Of a stretch of DNA of 38,204 nt, positions 1-7,557 are shown in pieces (the first letter of the stretch is position 1; the number at the start of each line of letters is the position of its first letter). The notes below the pieces were generated by a model. The model did no database searches and was not told the DNA's origin. It saw nothing but the letters and a program-made list of their open reading frames with translations. The stretch spans positions 1 to 38,204 of the forward strand of contig DAHUZS010000103.1 of the NCBI GenBank assembly GCA_027315045.1, given 5' to 3'. Source of the stretch: Acidimicrobiaceae bacterium (lineage in GTDB: Bacteria > Actinomycetota > Acidimicrobiia > Acidimicrobiales > RAAP-2). A program made the position numbers and the translations under genes.

Positions 1-71
1 TTGTTGTCCTTGCAGTCCGGAGGATGGCCATTACCTGCGATCAGTTGGTGGATCGCCGGGCTCTGACCGAC

Positions 72-141
72 ACATCAGGTCGTACGCGGGAACGACAGAT
101 CAGGCCGTACGCGATGCGACATCAGAAGTTGTACACCGACA
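72..141. repeat. Cluster of three TCAG-N-GTAC repeats, probable transposon end
   Basis: Three related copies stand in a row: TCAGGTCGTACGCG at 75-88, TCAGGCCGTACGCG at 100-113, and a degenerate TCAGAAGTTGTAC at 122-134. Each is preceded by a GACA or GACACA-like string. The cluster ends at 141 in CCGACA, so the minus strand reads TGTCGGTGTAC from that point. Multiple short repeats near a TGT terminus are typical of IS21/Tn7-like ends. No transposase is visible, and the element would extend left beyond the window. The repeats are seen directly; the transposon-end reading is inference. Confidence 0.45.
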
Positions 142-317
142 TGGGGTGAGATGCGAGTGCACGAGAGGACTGGGGCGTGCTCGACGAGGCACCGGTCGGT
201 GTAAAGACGTCGACCACTGGGCGAGCCGCACGAGGGACCCGGGAACTTTTCGGTGCGGTCGCTGGCGCTTGCGGGTCGGGCAGAGTGATGATTGAGGGCG
301 CGCCTGACACCCCTCGG
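142..317. other. Intergenic stretch without recognisable gene
   Basis: The stretch lies between the repeat cluster and the terminator of the first gene. The short open frames that cross it have no recognisable motif and no convincing ribosome binding site. I see nothing I can name here. Confidence 0.4.
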
Positions 318-341
318 AAAAGGGCCCGGATCTACTGGCCC
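318..341 (-). terminator. Rho-independent-type terminator of the 343-732 gene
   Basis: On the minus strand, GGGCC and GGCCC form a 5-bp GC stem with a 10-nt loop, followed at once by TTTTCC. It starts one base after the stop codon of the 343-732 gene. It is short for an intrinsic terminator, but placement and T-run fit. Confidence 0.5.
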
Positions 342-342
342 A

Positions 343-732
343 CTAGTCGATGAAGGACTCGATCTTCTTGGCGAGCTTGTCTTCGATCTCGATGTTCCAC
401 GCGGACTCGGCCACGTCGACGGCGAGGAAGAGATCCGACAGGAGCAACGTCTCGAGCACCGCGACGCCCAAGTCCTGCAGCCACTTGCCGATCCCGATGC
501 GGACCGTGTAATCGCTCGGATCGCCTGAGATGACTATCGAGAGCGCGCGATCCGCGTCGATCACGCCCCGGAGAAACCCGCCCTTCTTCGCCTGGAGGAT
601 AAGGCCTTGGGTGCTGGGCGACGAGGTCTGGGTCGAGAAGCCTTCGGACTTGAGGTAGCTCTCGATCTTTGCTTCGAGCTCGCCGAGATCCGTGCCCTTG
701 TTCTGGAAGTGCTGCACCTTCTCGCCGATCAT
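343..732 (-). CDS. Conserved hypothetical protein, 129 aa
   Basis: The protein reads MIGEKVQHFQNKG near the start and has a well-conserved-looking core around QAKKGGFLRGVIDADRAL, then TVRIGIGKWLQDLG and a hydrophobic VLETLLLSDLFLAVDV stretch. I believe similar small proteins are widespread in bacteria and archaea, but I know no function for them. The start at 732 is chosen because AAGGGAG lies about 5 nt upstream; a GTG at 738 would be too close to that site, and longer forms read into low-quality sequence. There is no signal peptide. A terminator follows directly. It is the only intact gene in a debris-rich segment, so it may be cargo of a mobile region. Confidence 0.7.
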   Translation of the reverse strand: MIGEKVQHFQNKGTDLGELEAKIESYLKSEGFSTQTSSPSTQGLILQAKKGGFLRGVIDADRALSIVISGDPSDYTVRIGIGKWLQDLGVAVLETLLLSDLFLAVDVAESAWNIEIEDKLAKKIESFID

Positions 733-986
733 GATCACTCCCTTCGTGGACAACTTGGACAGCACGCTGGCTGCCACGCGGCAGGCTAGATCCTGAGGTC
801 GTGACAGAGGCATCGGGGCAGGTGCACACGGGGCCACCGAGGCACGATGGGGTTCCTCGGGTCGTTTGGCGGGCCAAGAGGTCCGGGTACGCCATGGGTG
901 CTCAGGGGCGATCGAGGGGGCGACCGACTCTTCGGTCTGGTCCCTGGGATCGGCTGGTGGTCCACCCCGGACAAGAGTGGGTCTTG
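733..986. other. Intergenic region upstream of the 343-732 gene
   Basis: No coding signal is recognised. On the minus strand a TAGCCT box (783-788) lies about 50 nt before the start of the 343-732 gene and could be its -10, but no clear -35 is visible. Confidence 0.3.
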
Positions 987-1592
987 TCAGCCCGACGAGC
1001 CGGAGGCGGCAACGGTGATCTTGGTGGCGGTGAATGATCCGCTGGGCCCGGGCTGTCCTTGGATGCGGAGCTTCTGGCCGGTTTGAGGGCGCTTACGGTC
1101 ACGGTGTGGGCTCCGTCGCGGTCCGTGGCCGACGCTGTGGCGGTGACGGCGACGGTGGTGCCGTGGGAGGTGCGCAGGGTGAAGCTGTGGGTGTCGAGCG
1201 CGATGACGGTCCCGGTCGCTGTGGCGGGGAGGTAGCGGCGACCGTTGCGTTCCCATTGGCGGCAGTCCGGACGCACACGCCCTCGCCGGGGCCGAGGGTG
1301 AAAGCCGCGACATCTTGGTGCCCTTGGCGGAACGGATGGTTGACGTGAAAGCGATGGTGCGCGTGGTGCCACGAACGTCGACGGCCAGGGACGACGCCAC
1401 GATGGTGGTCACCTTGCCGGCGATGCCGACGATGCCGGCGCCTCGGTGGCGCCCGGCGTGGTGGAGGGCGGGCGCGGTTGGGCTCGGGGTCGAGGTGGCG
1501 GCGGGTGACGAGCAGGCTGCCGCGATCACGGTTCGCTTCGGTCGGGGTGGCCCGGGCGGCGTCGGGCGGCCCGACGCCGGTTGGCGAGTCAT
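987..1592 (-). pseudogene. Frameshifted DUF5666-like beta-repeat protein
   Basis: Reading on the minus strand, recognisable protein sequence jumps between all three frames. About 1436-1317 encodes GKVTTIVASSLAVDVRGTTR in one frame. About 1314-1230 encodes AAFTLGPGEGVCVRTAANGN in a second. About 1225-1075 encodes GTVIALDTHSFTLRTSHGTT in a third. About 1079-987 returns to the first frame with GQKLRIQGQPGPSGSFTATK and a stop. Together these make two copies of the DUF5666 type (a G-V-x5-F-x-L-x-T pattern, then VGQ-x-VxVxG and GxVTAxxV). At least three frameshifts are needed to join them. The N-terminus is uncertain. In intact relatives a signal peptide and an extracytoplasmic location are usual. 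Neighbouring long genes are intact, which argues for true decay rather than a poor assembly. Confidence 0.65.
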
Positions 1593-1700
1593 CCTCCTTG
1601 TCGTCGGCCGTGCCATCGGAGTCCTCGGAGAAGACGGCTCAGCGCTCCGGCACCTGAGCCTGGACCCGAACTACCAGCCCACGCCCTGAGTTGGGTGTCT

Positions 1701-1740
1701 ACGATGTCGCGCGACATCGTCGCTTATGTCCCGCGACGTC
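1701..1740. repeat. 20-bp perfect palindrome plus degenerate copy beside tRNA-Ala
   Basis: Positions 1701-1720 form a perfect 20-bp palindrome with core GATGTCGCGCGACATC. A related copy, ATGTCCCGCGACGT, lies at 1726-1739, 22 bp further on. Both lie just past the 3' end of the tRNA-Ala gene. Possible roles are a transposon or integron-like end, a recombinase or regulator site, or a transcription-ending structure for the tRNA. The sequence alone does not decide. Confidence 0.6.
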
Positions 1741-1744
1741 ACAC

Positions 1745-1821
1745 TGGTGGAGGCGATGGGACTTGAACCCACGAACCTCTTGACTGCCAGTCAAGCGCTC
1801 TACCAGCTGAGCTACGCCCCC
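1745..1821 (-). tRNA. tRNA-Ala (anticodon GGC)
   Basis: The minus strand folds as a complete cloverleaf. The acceptor stem GGGGGCG pairs with CGCCTCC and contains the G3-U70 pair that identifies alanine tRNAs. The D arm is GCTC-AGCTGGTA-GAGC, the anticodon stem CTTGA/TCAAG has loop CTGGCAG (anticodon GGC, reading GCC), and the T arm is GTGGG-TTCAAGT-CCCAT. The discriminator is A at 1748 and CCA is encoded at 1747-1745. The variable loop appears to be 6 nt, one longer than usual. Confidence 0.95.
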
Positions 1822-1888
1822 GCCGGAAGATCCAGGTTAGCAGCCGCCTTGTGTCCCCACGGCTGCCTCCCGGCGCGTCGCGGCCGTC

Positions 1889-2755
1889 TTATTGGTCGCC
1901 GAGCTGGGCTGGGATCTCGCCGCCCCCCTCGGGGATTTCGCGCCCCGAGTCCCGCCATGCCACGGCTTCGTGGAACCCATGGGTGGCCGCCAGCTGTTGA
2001 AACCACCGGCCTTCGGGCGAATGGCGGGTGATGCCATCGAAGAGAGTGGCGAGGATCTGGGTCCCCTGGAGCCCCATGTTGTCGTATGCCTGGTTGATCA
2101 TCAGCTTCTGCATGGCCAGCTGGTTGGTCGGCACGCTCCCGATCCGCTCCGCCAGTTCCGCGACCCGGACATCGAGCCGGTCGGGAGGCACCGACTCGAG
2201 CACGAGTCCCCAGGCCGCCGCCTGCTTCCCGTCGATGGTGTCTCCGGTGAGCAGCATGCGCTTGGCCTTCTCCGCCCCGAGCCGGTACACCCACATCCCC
2301 GTGGTCGGACAACCCCAGACCCGTGCCGGCATGTAGCCGATCCGGGCGTCGTCGGCCATGACCACCAGGTCGCAACAGAGCGCGATGTCGCTTCCTCCGG
2401 CGACCGCGTGCCCCTGGACCTTGCAGATGGTGGGCTTGAGCGACCGGAATAGGCTCATGAAGTCGTCGGTGTTGCGCTTCATGCTCCGGTAGTCCTTGAG
2501 CGGGTCCCAAACCGCGCGCTGGGTGCCCCTGCCGGCCTCGGCGTAGTCCTTCAGGTCATAGCCGGCGCAGAACGACCGGCCAGCACCGGAGAGGACGATC
2601 ACGTGCACACCGGGGTCGTCGTTTGCCATTTCCACCGCTTGCCTGATCTCGCGAGGCATCGCCCCGTTGATCGCGTTCAGGCGCTCGGGCCGATTGAGGG
2701 TGAGCTGGGCCTGACGACCAACGACCTCGTAGGTGAGGGCCGTGAACTGGTTCAT
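1889..2755 (-). CDS. Crotonase-fold (enoyl-CoA hydratase/isomerase family) protein
   Basis: The protein has 288 aa and the crotonase fold. [10 protein letters not shown] is the N-terminal signature, [14 protein letters not shown] the first oxyanion-hole segment and [14 protein letters not shown] the second. The two catalytic glutamates of classical enoyl-CoA hydratase are not present: the first is Asp123 and the second position falls at Pro143/Ala144. It therefore probably acts on another acyl-CoA (isomerase, hydrolase, lyase or a special hydratase); the reaction cannot be named. The start at 2755 follows GGGAGG by 7 nt. It stands alone on the minus strand between tRNA-Ala and the divergent leuS. 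Confidence 0.85.
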   Translation of the reverse strand: MNQFTALTYEVVGRQAQLTLNRPERLNAINGAMPREIRQAVEMANDDPGVHVIVLSGAGRSFCAGYDLKDYAEAGRGTQRAVWDPLKDYRSMKRNTDDFMSLFRSLKPTICKVQGHAVAGGSDIALCCDLVVMADDARIGYMPARVWGCPTTGMWVYRLGAEKAKRMLLTGDTIDGKQAAAWGLVLESVPPDRLDVRVAELAERIGSVPTNQLAMQKLMINQAYDNMGLQGTQILATLFDGITRHSPEGRWFQQLAATHGFHEAVAWRDSGREIPEGGGEIPAQLGDQ

Positions 2756-3196
2756 GGGTTGACCTCCCAATCCTCAAAGGCGGACCCGTCGAGCTGAACT
2801 CGGCAGGGTCGGGCTGTGGAGCGACTCCGACACCTCGGGACCCCAGCGTGGGTGCGACCCGAGGAGAGCTGGTGGCCGAGTTCCCGACGGGCTCGTGTCT
2901 GCTCGGCCACCCCGCGATTCTCGCGCCAGCGGCTGAGCAGACCCGCAGGTCGAGCGGCCTTCCGATCTCGGTGAAGCGTTGCCGAGCGCTTCGGGGTCGG
3001 CAGGCACGCCGTCGTTGGTCGCGATCAGGGACCACGGCATGAACCGCCCGGAGAGCCGAGGGGCTGGGACTGGCAGACGCCGGTCGGGGACCGGCGACGG
3101 CTTCCTGGCCCGTCCCGGCTCGACGGGCCGCACCCGGGGGCGATCTGGCAAGGCCGTCTGAACGCCTCGGTGGCAGGGACTGCCGCCGGAGTTCAT
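2756..3196. other. 440-bp region upstream of leuS with two tandem hairpins
   Basis: No gene is recognised on either strand. Two perfect 8-bp stem-loops follow each other: CGCCGGTC-ggg-GACCGGCG at 3078-3096 and GGCCCGTC-7 nt-GACGGGCC at 3107-3129. No T-box consensus is visible. The hairpins lie upstream of the proposed leuS promoter, so they are unlikely to be in its leader if that promoter is right. Confidence 0.5.
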
Positions 3197-3208
3197 TACG
3201 ATTTGGTG
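3197..3208 (+). promoter_or_regulatory. Leaderless-type -10 box of leuS
   Basis: TACGAT at 3197-3202 is followed by 6 nt and then the ATG at 3209. No Shine-Dalgarno sequence lies at a usable distance. The geometry predicts transcription starting at or next to the A of the start codon. No clear -35 is seen. Confidence 0.55.
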
Positions 3209-5692
3209 ATGGCACGGGCATACGACGTCGCCGCCGTCGAGCGGAAGTGGCAGGACCGCTGGCGGGTCGAGCGGACCTATGAGGTTGAGAACGACGACCC
3301 TCGGCCGCTCTTCTACAGCCTGTGCATGTATCCCTATCCGTCGGGACCAGCGCACCAGGGGCACGTGCGGAACTACACCTTCGGCGACCTGGTGGTCAGG
3401 CACCGGACCATGAACGGGTACGCCGTCCTCTCGCCCATCGGTTTCGATTCCTTCGGGCTCCCGGCTGAGAACGCCGCCATCCAGACCGGCACGCATCCGC
3501 GTGTTTTCACCGAAGCGCGCATCGCCGAGCTCAAGGACTCGCTCAGTCGGTTGGGCGCCGTCTACGACTGGCGCCGGGAGGTCCGCAGCCACGACCCCGA
3601 GTACATGCGCTGGAACCAGGCCATCTTCCTCCGGTTCCTCGATGCCGGGCTCGCCTACCGGGCCAGCGCCAAGGTGAACTGGTGCCCCGGGTGCCAGACC
3701 GTCCTCGCCAACGAGCAGGTGCTCTCGGACGGGCGTTGCGAACGTTCCGGTGACCCGGTCGAGAAGCGGGACCTCGAGCAGTGGTTCTTCCGGATCACGA
3801 GCTACGCAGACGAGCTGCTCGCCGCGCTCGACGGCCTCCAGTGGCCCGACCGGGTGAAGACCATGCAGCGAAACTGGATCGGCCGCTCAGAGGGGGCGGA
3901 GTTCGATCTCGCCGTCCAAGGCTCCGACGGATCCCCGTCGGATCTCTCGATCCGGGTCTTCACCACCAGGCCCGACACCAGCTTCGGGATGACGTACGCG
4001 GTGCTCGCTCCCGAGCACCCGATGGTCGAGCAGCTCACCACCGACGAGCACAAGGCAGCGGTCGAGGCGCTGGTCCGCCAGGCCGACGCGTCCAGCGAGC
4101 TCGAACGGATGCGTGCGGCCGAGGCCGGGCCAGAGCTCGAGAAGCGCGGTGTGTTCACCGGCAGCTCCGTGATCAACCCGTTCAACCGCGAGCCGGTCCC
4201 GGTGTACGTGGCCGACTACGTCCTCATGGGTTATGGGACCGGCGCGATCATGGCCGTTCCAGCGGAGGACGAGCGCGACTTCGCGTTTGCCCAGACCTAC
4301 GGGCTCCCGGTGGTCCGAACGGTCCAACCTCCGGAGGCCTTTGAAGGCGGTGCCTACAGTGGCGAGGGCGAGAAGATCAACAGCGGCTTCTTGAACGGCC
4401 TCGACGTGGCCACGGCCAAGGAACGGGCCATCGAGTGGCTGGAGAAGGAGGGGATCGGGACCCGCAAGGTGAACTACCGGCTCCGGGACTGGCTCGTCTC
4501 CCGCCAGCGCTTCTGGGGCTGTCCGATCCCGGTCGTCTACTGTCCGGATCACGGCATCGTCGGCGTCCCCGAGGAACAGCTCCCGGTGCTCGCCCCCGAC
4601 GATGTTGAGTTCCTCCCGAGCGGACAGTCGCCCCTCGCCCTCCACGAGGAGTTCCTCCAGACCACCTGTCCTATCTGTGGGGGCCCGGCCAGGCGGGAGA
4701 CCGACACGATGGACACCTTCGTCGACTCCAGCTGGTACTTTCTCCGATTCTGCGATCCGTGGTGGCACGACGGCCCGGTTGATGCCGTGGCCGTTCGGCG
4801 CTGGATGCCGGTCGACGAGTACATCGGCGGTGTCGAGCACGCCATCTTGCACCTGCTCTACGCCCGCTTCTTCCAGCGGGCCCTGATCGACGTCGGCCTG
4901 CTTCCCGAAATCGAGCGGGAGCCGTTCAGGCACTACTTCGCCCAGGGCATGATCCGCATGGCCGGGTCCAAGATGTCCAAGTCGAAGGGAAACCTCATCG
5001 CTCCGTCCTCTTACTACGAGCGGGTTGGTGCCGATGCGCTCCGGCTCTTCCACCTCTTCGTGGGGCCGCCCGAGGAGGACTTCGACTGGAGCGATCAGAC
5101 CGACGAGATCATCGATGGGTGCGGTCGTTTCCTCGACCGACTGTGGCGTTCCCTCCTCGAGGCGCCAGCGCCCGAGCGCTCGGGGGAGCCGACGGCGGCC
5201 GATCTCGAAGTCCGCCGCTTGGTGCACCGGACCGTCATGGCGGTCTCCGAGGACATTGAGCGCTGGTCGTTCAACACCGCGGTCGCTCACTGCCAGGAGC
5301 TCTCCAACTCCCTCGTGCGGTACGGACGGATCGATGGCGGGCCGCACGAGGAGGTGTTCGTCGAGGCGGCCGACTCCCTCCTCCTGTTGCTCGCGCCGAT
5401 GACCCCGCATGTGAGCGCGGAGATCTGGGAACGACGCCACCTCGGCCAGCCGGGCGTCCACCTCCAGCACTGGCCTTCGTTCGATCCTGCCTTGGTGGTC
5501 GAAGACCACGTCACGATGGTGGTCCAGGTGAACGGCAAGGTGCGCGACCGCATCGAGGTCGCGCCGTCCATCGCTGCGGCTGAAGCGGAAGAGCTCGCCC
5601 TCTCCTCGGATCGGGTGCGGTCGGCCCTCGGTGGCGCGACGCCCAGCCGGGTGATCGTGCGTCCACCGTCGCTCGTCAACGTCGTGCCATAA
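3209..5692 (+). CDS. leuS: Leucyl-tRNA synthetase
   Basis: LeuRS charges tRNA-Leu with leucine in the cytoplasm. The protein has 827 aa, close to the usual bacterial length. The class I HIGH signature appears as HQGH within [16 protein letters not shown] near residue 50, and the KMSKS loop is [10 protein letters not shown]1 editing-domain sequence ([20 protein letters not shown]) and zinc-site cysteines ([23 protein letters not shown]) are visible. The family's N-terminus matches [17 protein letters not shown], which favours ATG 3209 over an upstream GTG at 3170 that would add 13 unrelated residues. The leaderless-type promoter at 3197 supports this start. The next gene begins 10 nt after the stop, so co-transcription is likely. 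Confidence 0.95.
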   Translation: MARAYDVAAVERKWQDRWRVERTYEVENDDPRPLFYSLCMYPYPSGPAHQGHVRNYTFGDLVVRHRTMNGYAVLSPIGFDSFGLPAENAAIQTGTHPRVFTEARIAELKDSLSRLGAVYDWRREVRSHDPEYMRWNQAIFLRFLDAGLAYRASAKVNWCPGCQTVLANEQVLSDGRCERSGDPVEKRDLEQWFFRITSYADELLAALDGLQWPDRVKTMQRNWIGRSEGAEFDLAVQGSDGSPSDLSIRVFTTRPDTSFGMTYAVLAPEHPMVEQLTTDEHKAAVEALVRQADASSELERMRAAEAGPELEKRGVFTGSSVINPFNREPVPVYVADYVLMGYGTGAIMAVPAEDERDFAFAQTYGLPVVRTVQPPEAFEGGAYSGEGEKINSGFLNGLDVATAKERAIEWLEKEGIGTRKVNYRLRDWLVSRQRFWGCPIPVVYCPDHGIVGVPEEQLPVLAPDDVEFLPSGQSPLALHEEFLQTTCPICGGPARRETDTMDTFVDSSWYFLRFCDPWWHDGPVDAVAVRRWMPVDEYIGGVEHAILHLLYARFFQRALIDVGLLPEIEREPFRHYFAQGMIRMAGSKMSKSKGNLIAPSSYYERVGADALRLFHLFVGPPEEDFDWSDQTDEIIDGCGRFLDRLWRSLLEAPAPERSGEPTAADLEVRRLVHRTVMAVSEDIERWSFNTAVAHCQELSNSLVRYGRIDGGPHEEVFVEAADSLLLLLAPMTPHVSAEIWERRHLGQPGVHLQHWPSFDPALVVEDHVTMVVQVNGKVRDRIEVAPSIAAAEAEELALSSDRVRSALGGATPSRVIVRPPSLVNVVP

Positions 5693-5702
5693 ATAGGGCT
5701 CG

Positions 5703-6329
5703 ATGGAGGTCCTCCAGCAGCCGCTCTTCGATGCCGACGGTCGTCCCTGCCCGGTGATGGGGCATCTGACGGGGGAGACTGCCGGCGTCCCCCCAAGAAG
5801 GACTGTGGGGACGACCGTGCCCCCCGACGTCGAGATCCGCACCTCCAAGCGCCGCCGCAAGAGCGCGACGGCCTACTGGGACGAGGGTCGCATCGTCGTG
5901 CTCCTCCCGGGTCACCTGCGGGGCGCTGAGCGTCAGGAGATGGTCGACTGGCTCGTGGCGCGGGTCATGGCCCGCCGCCCGGCGGCGGCCGCGTCGGACG
6001 AGGCGCTCCAACGTCGGGCCGTCGAGCTGGCCGGTCATTACGTGCCCGGTGTGGTCCCGGTCTCGGTCCGTTGGGTGACCAACCAGCACAAGCGCTGGGC
6101 GTCCTGTACCGCCGATTCCGGCGAGATCCGGCTCTCGCACCGGTTGAAGGGGGTCCCGAACTGGGTGCTCGACGCCGTCTTGGTGCACGAACTGGCCCAC
6201 CTCGTCCACCCCGACCACTCGCCCCACTTCTACGCGATCGCCGATCGCCACCCGCGCCAGAAGGACGCCTCATCTTTCCTCGAGGGGTACGCCCTGGGGC
6301 TCGACGCCGAGACCACGGTCGGGCACTAG
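5703..6329 (+). CDS. YgjP-like (DUF45) zinc metallopeptidase
   Basis: The 208-aa protein ends in a metal-site motif HELAHLVHPDHSPHFY (HExxH, then a downstream His), preceded by WVTNQHKRWASCTADSGEIRLSHRL. The R-W-x-S-C signature is typical of the YgjP/DUF45 branch of M48-related peptidases. The conserved domain begins around residue 43 (VEIRTSKRRRKSATAYW); the first 40 residues are poorly conserved in type, so the true start may be later, for example ATG 5757. AGGG lies 5 nt before ATG 5703. Substrate and role are unknown in this family. It probably shares a transcript with leuS and ends against a strong hairpin. Confidence 0.8.
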   Translation: MEVLQQPLFDADGRPCPVMGHLTGETAGVPPRRTVGTTVPPDVEIRTSKRRRKSATAYWDEGRIVVLLPGHLRGAERQEMVDWLVARVMARRPAAAASDEALQRRAVELAGHYVPGVVPVSVRWVTNQHKRWASCTADSGEIRLSHRLKGVPNWVLDAVLVHELAHLVHPDHSPHFYAIADRHPRQKDASSFLEGYALGLDAETTVGH

Positions 6330-6349
6330 CCCGCCCGCACCCCAGCGAC

Positions 6350-6441
6350 GAGACCCGGCCACGGCGCGGGGAGCCATGGCCGGAGTCTCGGGACGCCGGG
6401 TCCGCGGGGCCTGGGGGCGTGGCCCCTCGACGTAGGTCGAG
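6350..6441. terminator. Triple-hairpin terminator region between convergent genes
   Basis: Three hairpins fill the gap between converging genes. The first pairs GAGACCCGGCC (6350-6360) with GGCCGGAGTCTC (6378-6389), with one bulge. The second pairs GGGGCC (6406-6411) with GGCCCC (6421-6426), and the third pairs CTCGAC (6426-6431) with GTCGAG (6436-6441). GACCCGGC (6352-6359) can also pair with GCCGGGTC (6395-6402). No T-runs are present, as is common in high-GC actinobacteria. It may end transcription from both sides. Confidence 0.6.
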
Positions 6442-6442
6442 C

Positions 6443-6847
6443 TCAGTTCGTGGTGAGGCTCTCCGCTCGTTCGAGGTGGTGGATCTTCGGGCACATGACG
6501 CGCATACCGAGGTCGCAAGTGGGGCAGGCCCAGTTCTCGTCCTCGGATCGACGCCACAGGGTGTCCCCACAGTTCGGGCAGCGATGGGCCCAGACGGCGC
6601 ACTCGAATCCGCTCAACCGGCTCGACCTGAGCGGACAGCCACGGCCGTGGCACTCCGGCCAGTCGGTGTCGACGACGATGGCGTCGACCGGGCAGACCTG
6701 TTGGCAGCGCTGGCAGTCGTCGCAGGTGTAGGGGTCGATCTCGAAGATCCCGAGGAAGGTCGCGGTCTTCGTCAGGGCGCCGGGGGGGCAGGCGAACTCG
6801 CAGGCGCCGCAGCCGATGCAATCGTCGCTGTTGACTCGGAGTGCCAT
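6443..6847 (-). CDS. Di-cluster ferredoxin with C-terminal zinc ribbon
   Basis: The 134-aa protein starts with two 4Fe-4S motifs, CIGCGACEFACPPGA and CDDCQRCQQVCPVDA, so it should carry electrons in the cytoplasm. After residue 65 it continues with extra cysteines (CHGRGC) and a rubredoxin or zinc-ribbon-like part (CPNCGDTLW then CPTCD). The ATG at 6847 follows GAGG by 6 nt. It is the last gene of a four-gene minus-strand operon led by a diiron protein and is its likely electron donor (inference). The hybrid ferredoxin/zinc-ribbon layout is unusual. Confidence 0.85.
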   Translation of the reverse strand: MALRVNSDDCIGCGACEFACPPGALTKTATFLGIFEIDPYTCDDCQRCQQVCPVDAIVVDTDWPECHGRGCPLRSSRLSGFECAVWAHRCPNCGDTLWRRSEDENWACPTCDLGMRVMCPKIHHLERAESLTTN

Positions 6848-6854
6848 GGCGACC

Positions 6855-7073
6855 TCAGGCGACGACCCGCGACCAGCTGGCCGGGTCCTGCGGGTGCAGG
6901 CCGTCGATGCCCCTCAGGCACTCACCACAGGCAAAGGGGGGCACCCGCACCCCGGTCCCGGTGAAGCGTTGGACGTACCCCCCGTCCTGCCACTCCCAGT
7001 ACCCGTAGGAGAGGTCCAGTACTCGCCGCATGGGTTGCCCGCACGACGGGCAGGTCGGCATCTCTTCACTCAT
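6855..7073 (-). CDS. Small zinc-ribbon-like protein, 72 aa
   Basis: The protein has one CPSCGQPM pair near the N-terminus and a second CGEC pair about 40 residues on, a likely four-cysteine zinc site. The middle is aromatic-rich (YGYWEWQDGGYVQRF). The start at ATG 7073 is set by GGAGG 5 nt upstream; a GTG at 7079 overlaps that site and is rejected. It lies 7 nt before the ferredoxin gene and 12 nt after the SCP2-like gene. Function is unknown; by context it may be an assembly or electron-transfer partner of the diiron protein. Confidence 0.75.
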   Translation of the reverse strand: MSEEMPTCPSCGQPMRRVLDLSYGYWEWQDGGYVQRFTGTGVRVPPFACGECLRGIDGLHPQDPASWSRVVA

Positions 7074-7085
7074 GCTCACCTCCGT

Positions 7086-7544
7086 TCAGGCCGGAACCGA
7101 TACCGAGTCGGCCGCGCCGTCGATGAACTGCTGGATGGTGGCGGCGTACCGGAAGAACCGGTCCACCCCCATCGAGTCGTCGCCTCGGAGGCCGATGCGG
7201 TCGCCGAGGAGCACCAGCGAGGCCAGCGTCCTGCGCGCGGTGGCCCTGCCGTTGGCCCGGATGTCGGCCACCATCTCCTCCCAGGTGCCGAGGTCGCCTT
7301 CGAGCCAGCAGCTGGCCCGGTCCTCGGCGCCTTCGGGGAACGCCTCGACTCCCAGGCAGCCGTAGTCGGCGAAGCGCACCAGGGCTCGGAAGTCCTCGGA
7401 CGAGGGGCGGTGGATGACCACGCCCAGGTCGAGGTCACAGAAGCCGAGTGGGCGGTAGCGCTCGGGGTCGGCGTTCATGCGCTCGGCCAGCGCCTCGAAG
7501 AAGGCCGTGCTGTCGACTGGCAGATGTCTTGTGGTGACCGTCAT
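7086..7544 (-). CDS. SCP2-like sterol/lipid-carrier domain protein
   Basis: The 152-aa protein shows the SCP2 pattern: an N-terminal part ending in DLDLGVVIHRP, then CWLEGDLGTWEEMVADIRANG followed by TLASLVLLGDRIGLRGDDSM. In SCP2 folds the matching segments line a hydrophobic tunnel for lipids or acyl-CoA. Similarity is judged by pattern only, so SCP2 is likely but not certain. The start at 7544 is set by GGGAGGG 6 nt upstream; the ATG at 7550 sits directly on that site. It follows the diiron gene by 13 nt. It may present a lipid substrate to the diiron enzyme (inference). Confidence 0.6.
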   Translation of the reverse strand: MTVTTRHLPVDSTAFFEALAERMNADPERYRPLGFCDLDLGVVIHRPSSEDFRALVRFADYGCLGVEAFPEGAEDRASCWLEGDLGTWEEMVADIRANGRATARRTLASLVLLGDRIGLRGDDSMGVDRFFRYAATIQQFIDGAADSVSVPA

Positions 7545-7557
7545 GTGCATCCCTCCC

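Noticed and set aside
3170-3208. Upstream GTG start for leuS
   Set aside because: The added residues do not resemble LeuRS N-termini, and a leaderless-type box directly precedes ATG 3209.
2756-3208. T-box riboswitch upstream of leuS
   Set aside because: No T-box consensus was found and the proposed promoter leaves no leader.
2774-3592. Long minus-strand open frame across the leuS upstream region
   Set aside because: It runs antisense into leuS, has no recognisable domain and shows biased composition typical of shadow frames in GC-rich DNA.
3887-5860. 657-codon minus-strand frame opposite leuS
   Set aside because: It is the antisense shadow of leuS, with no domain motif and no ribosome binding site.
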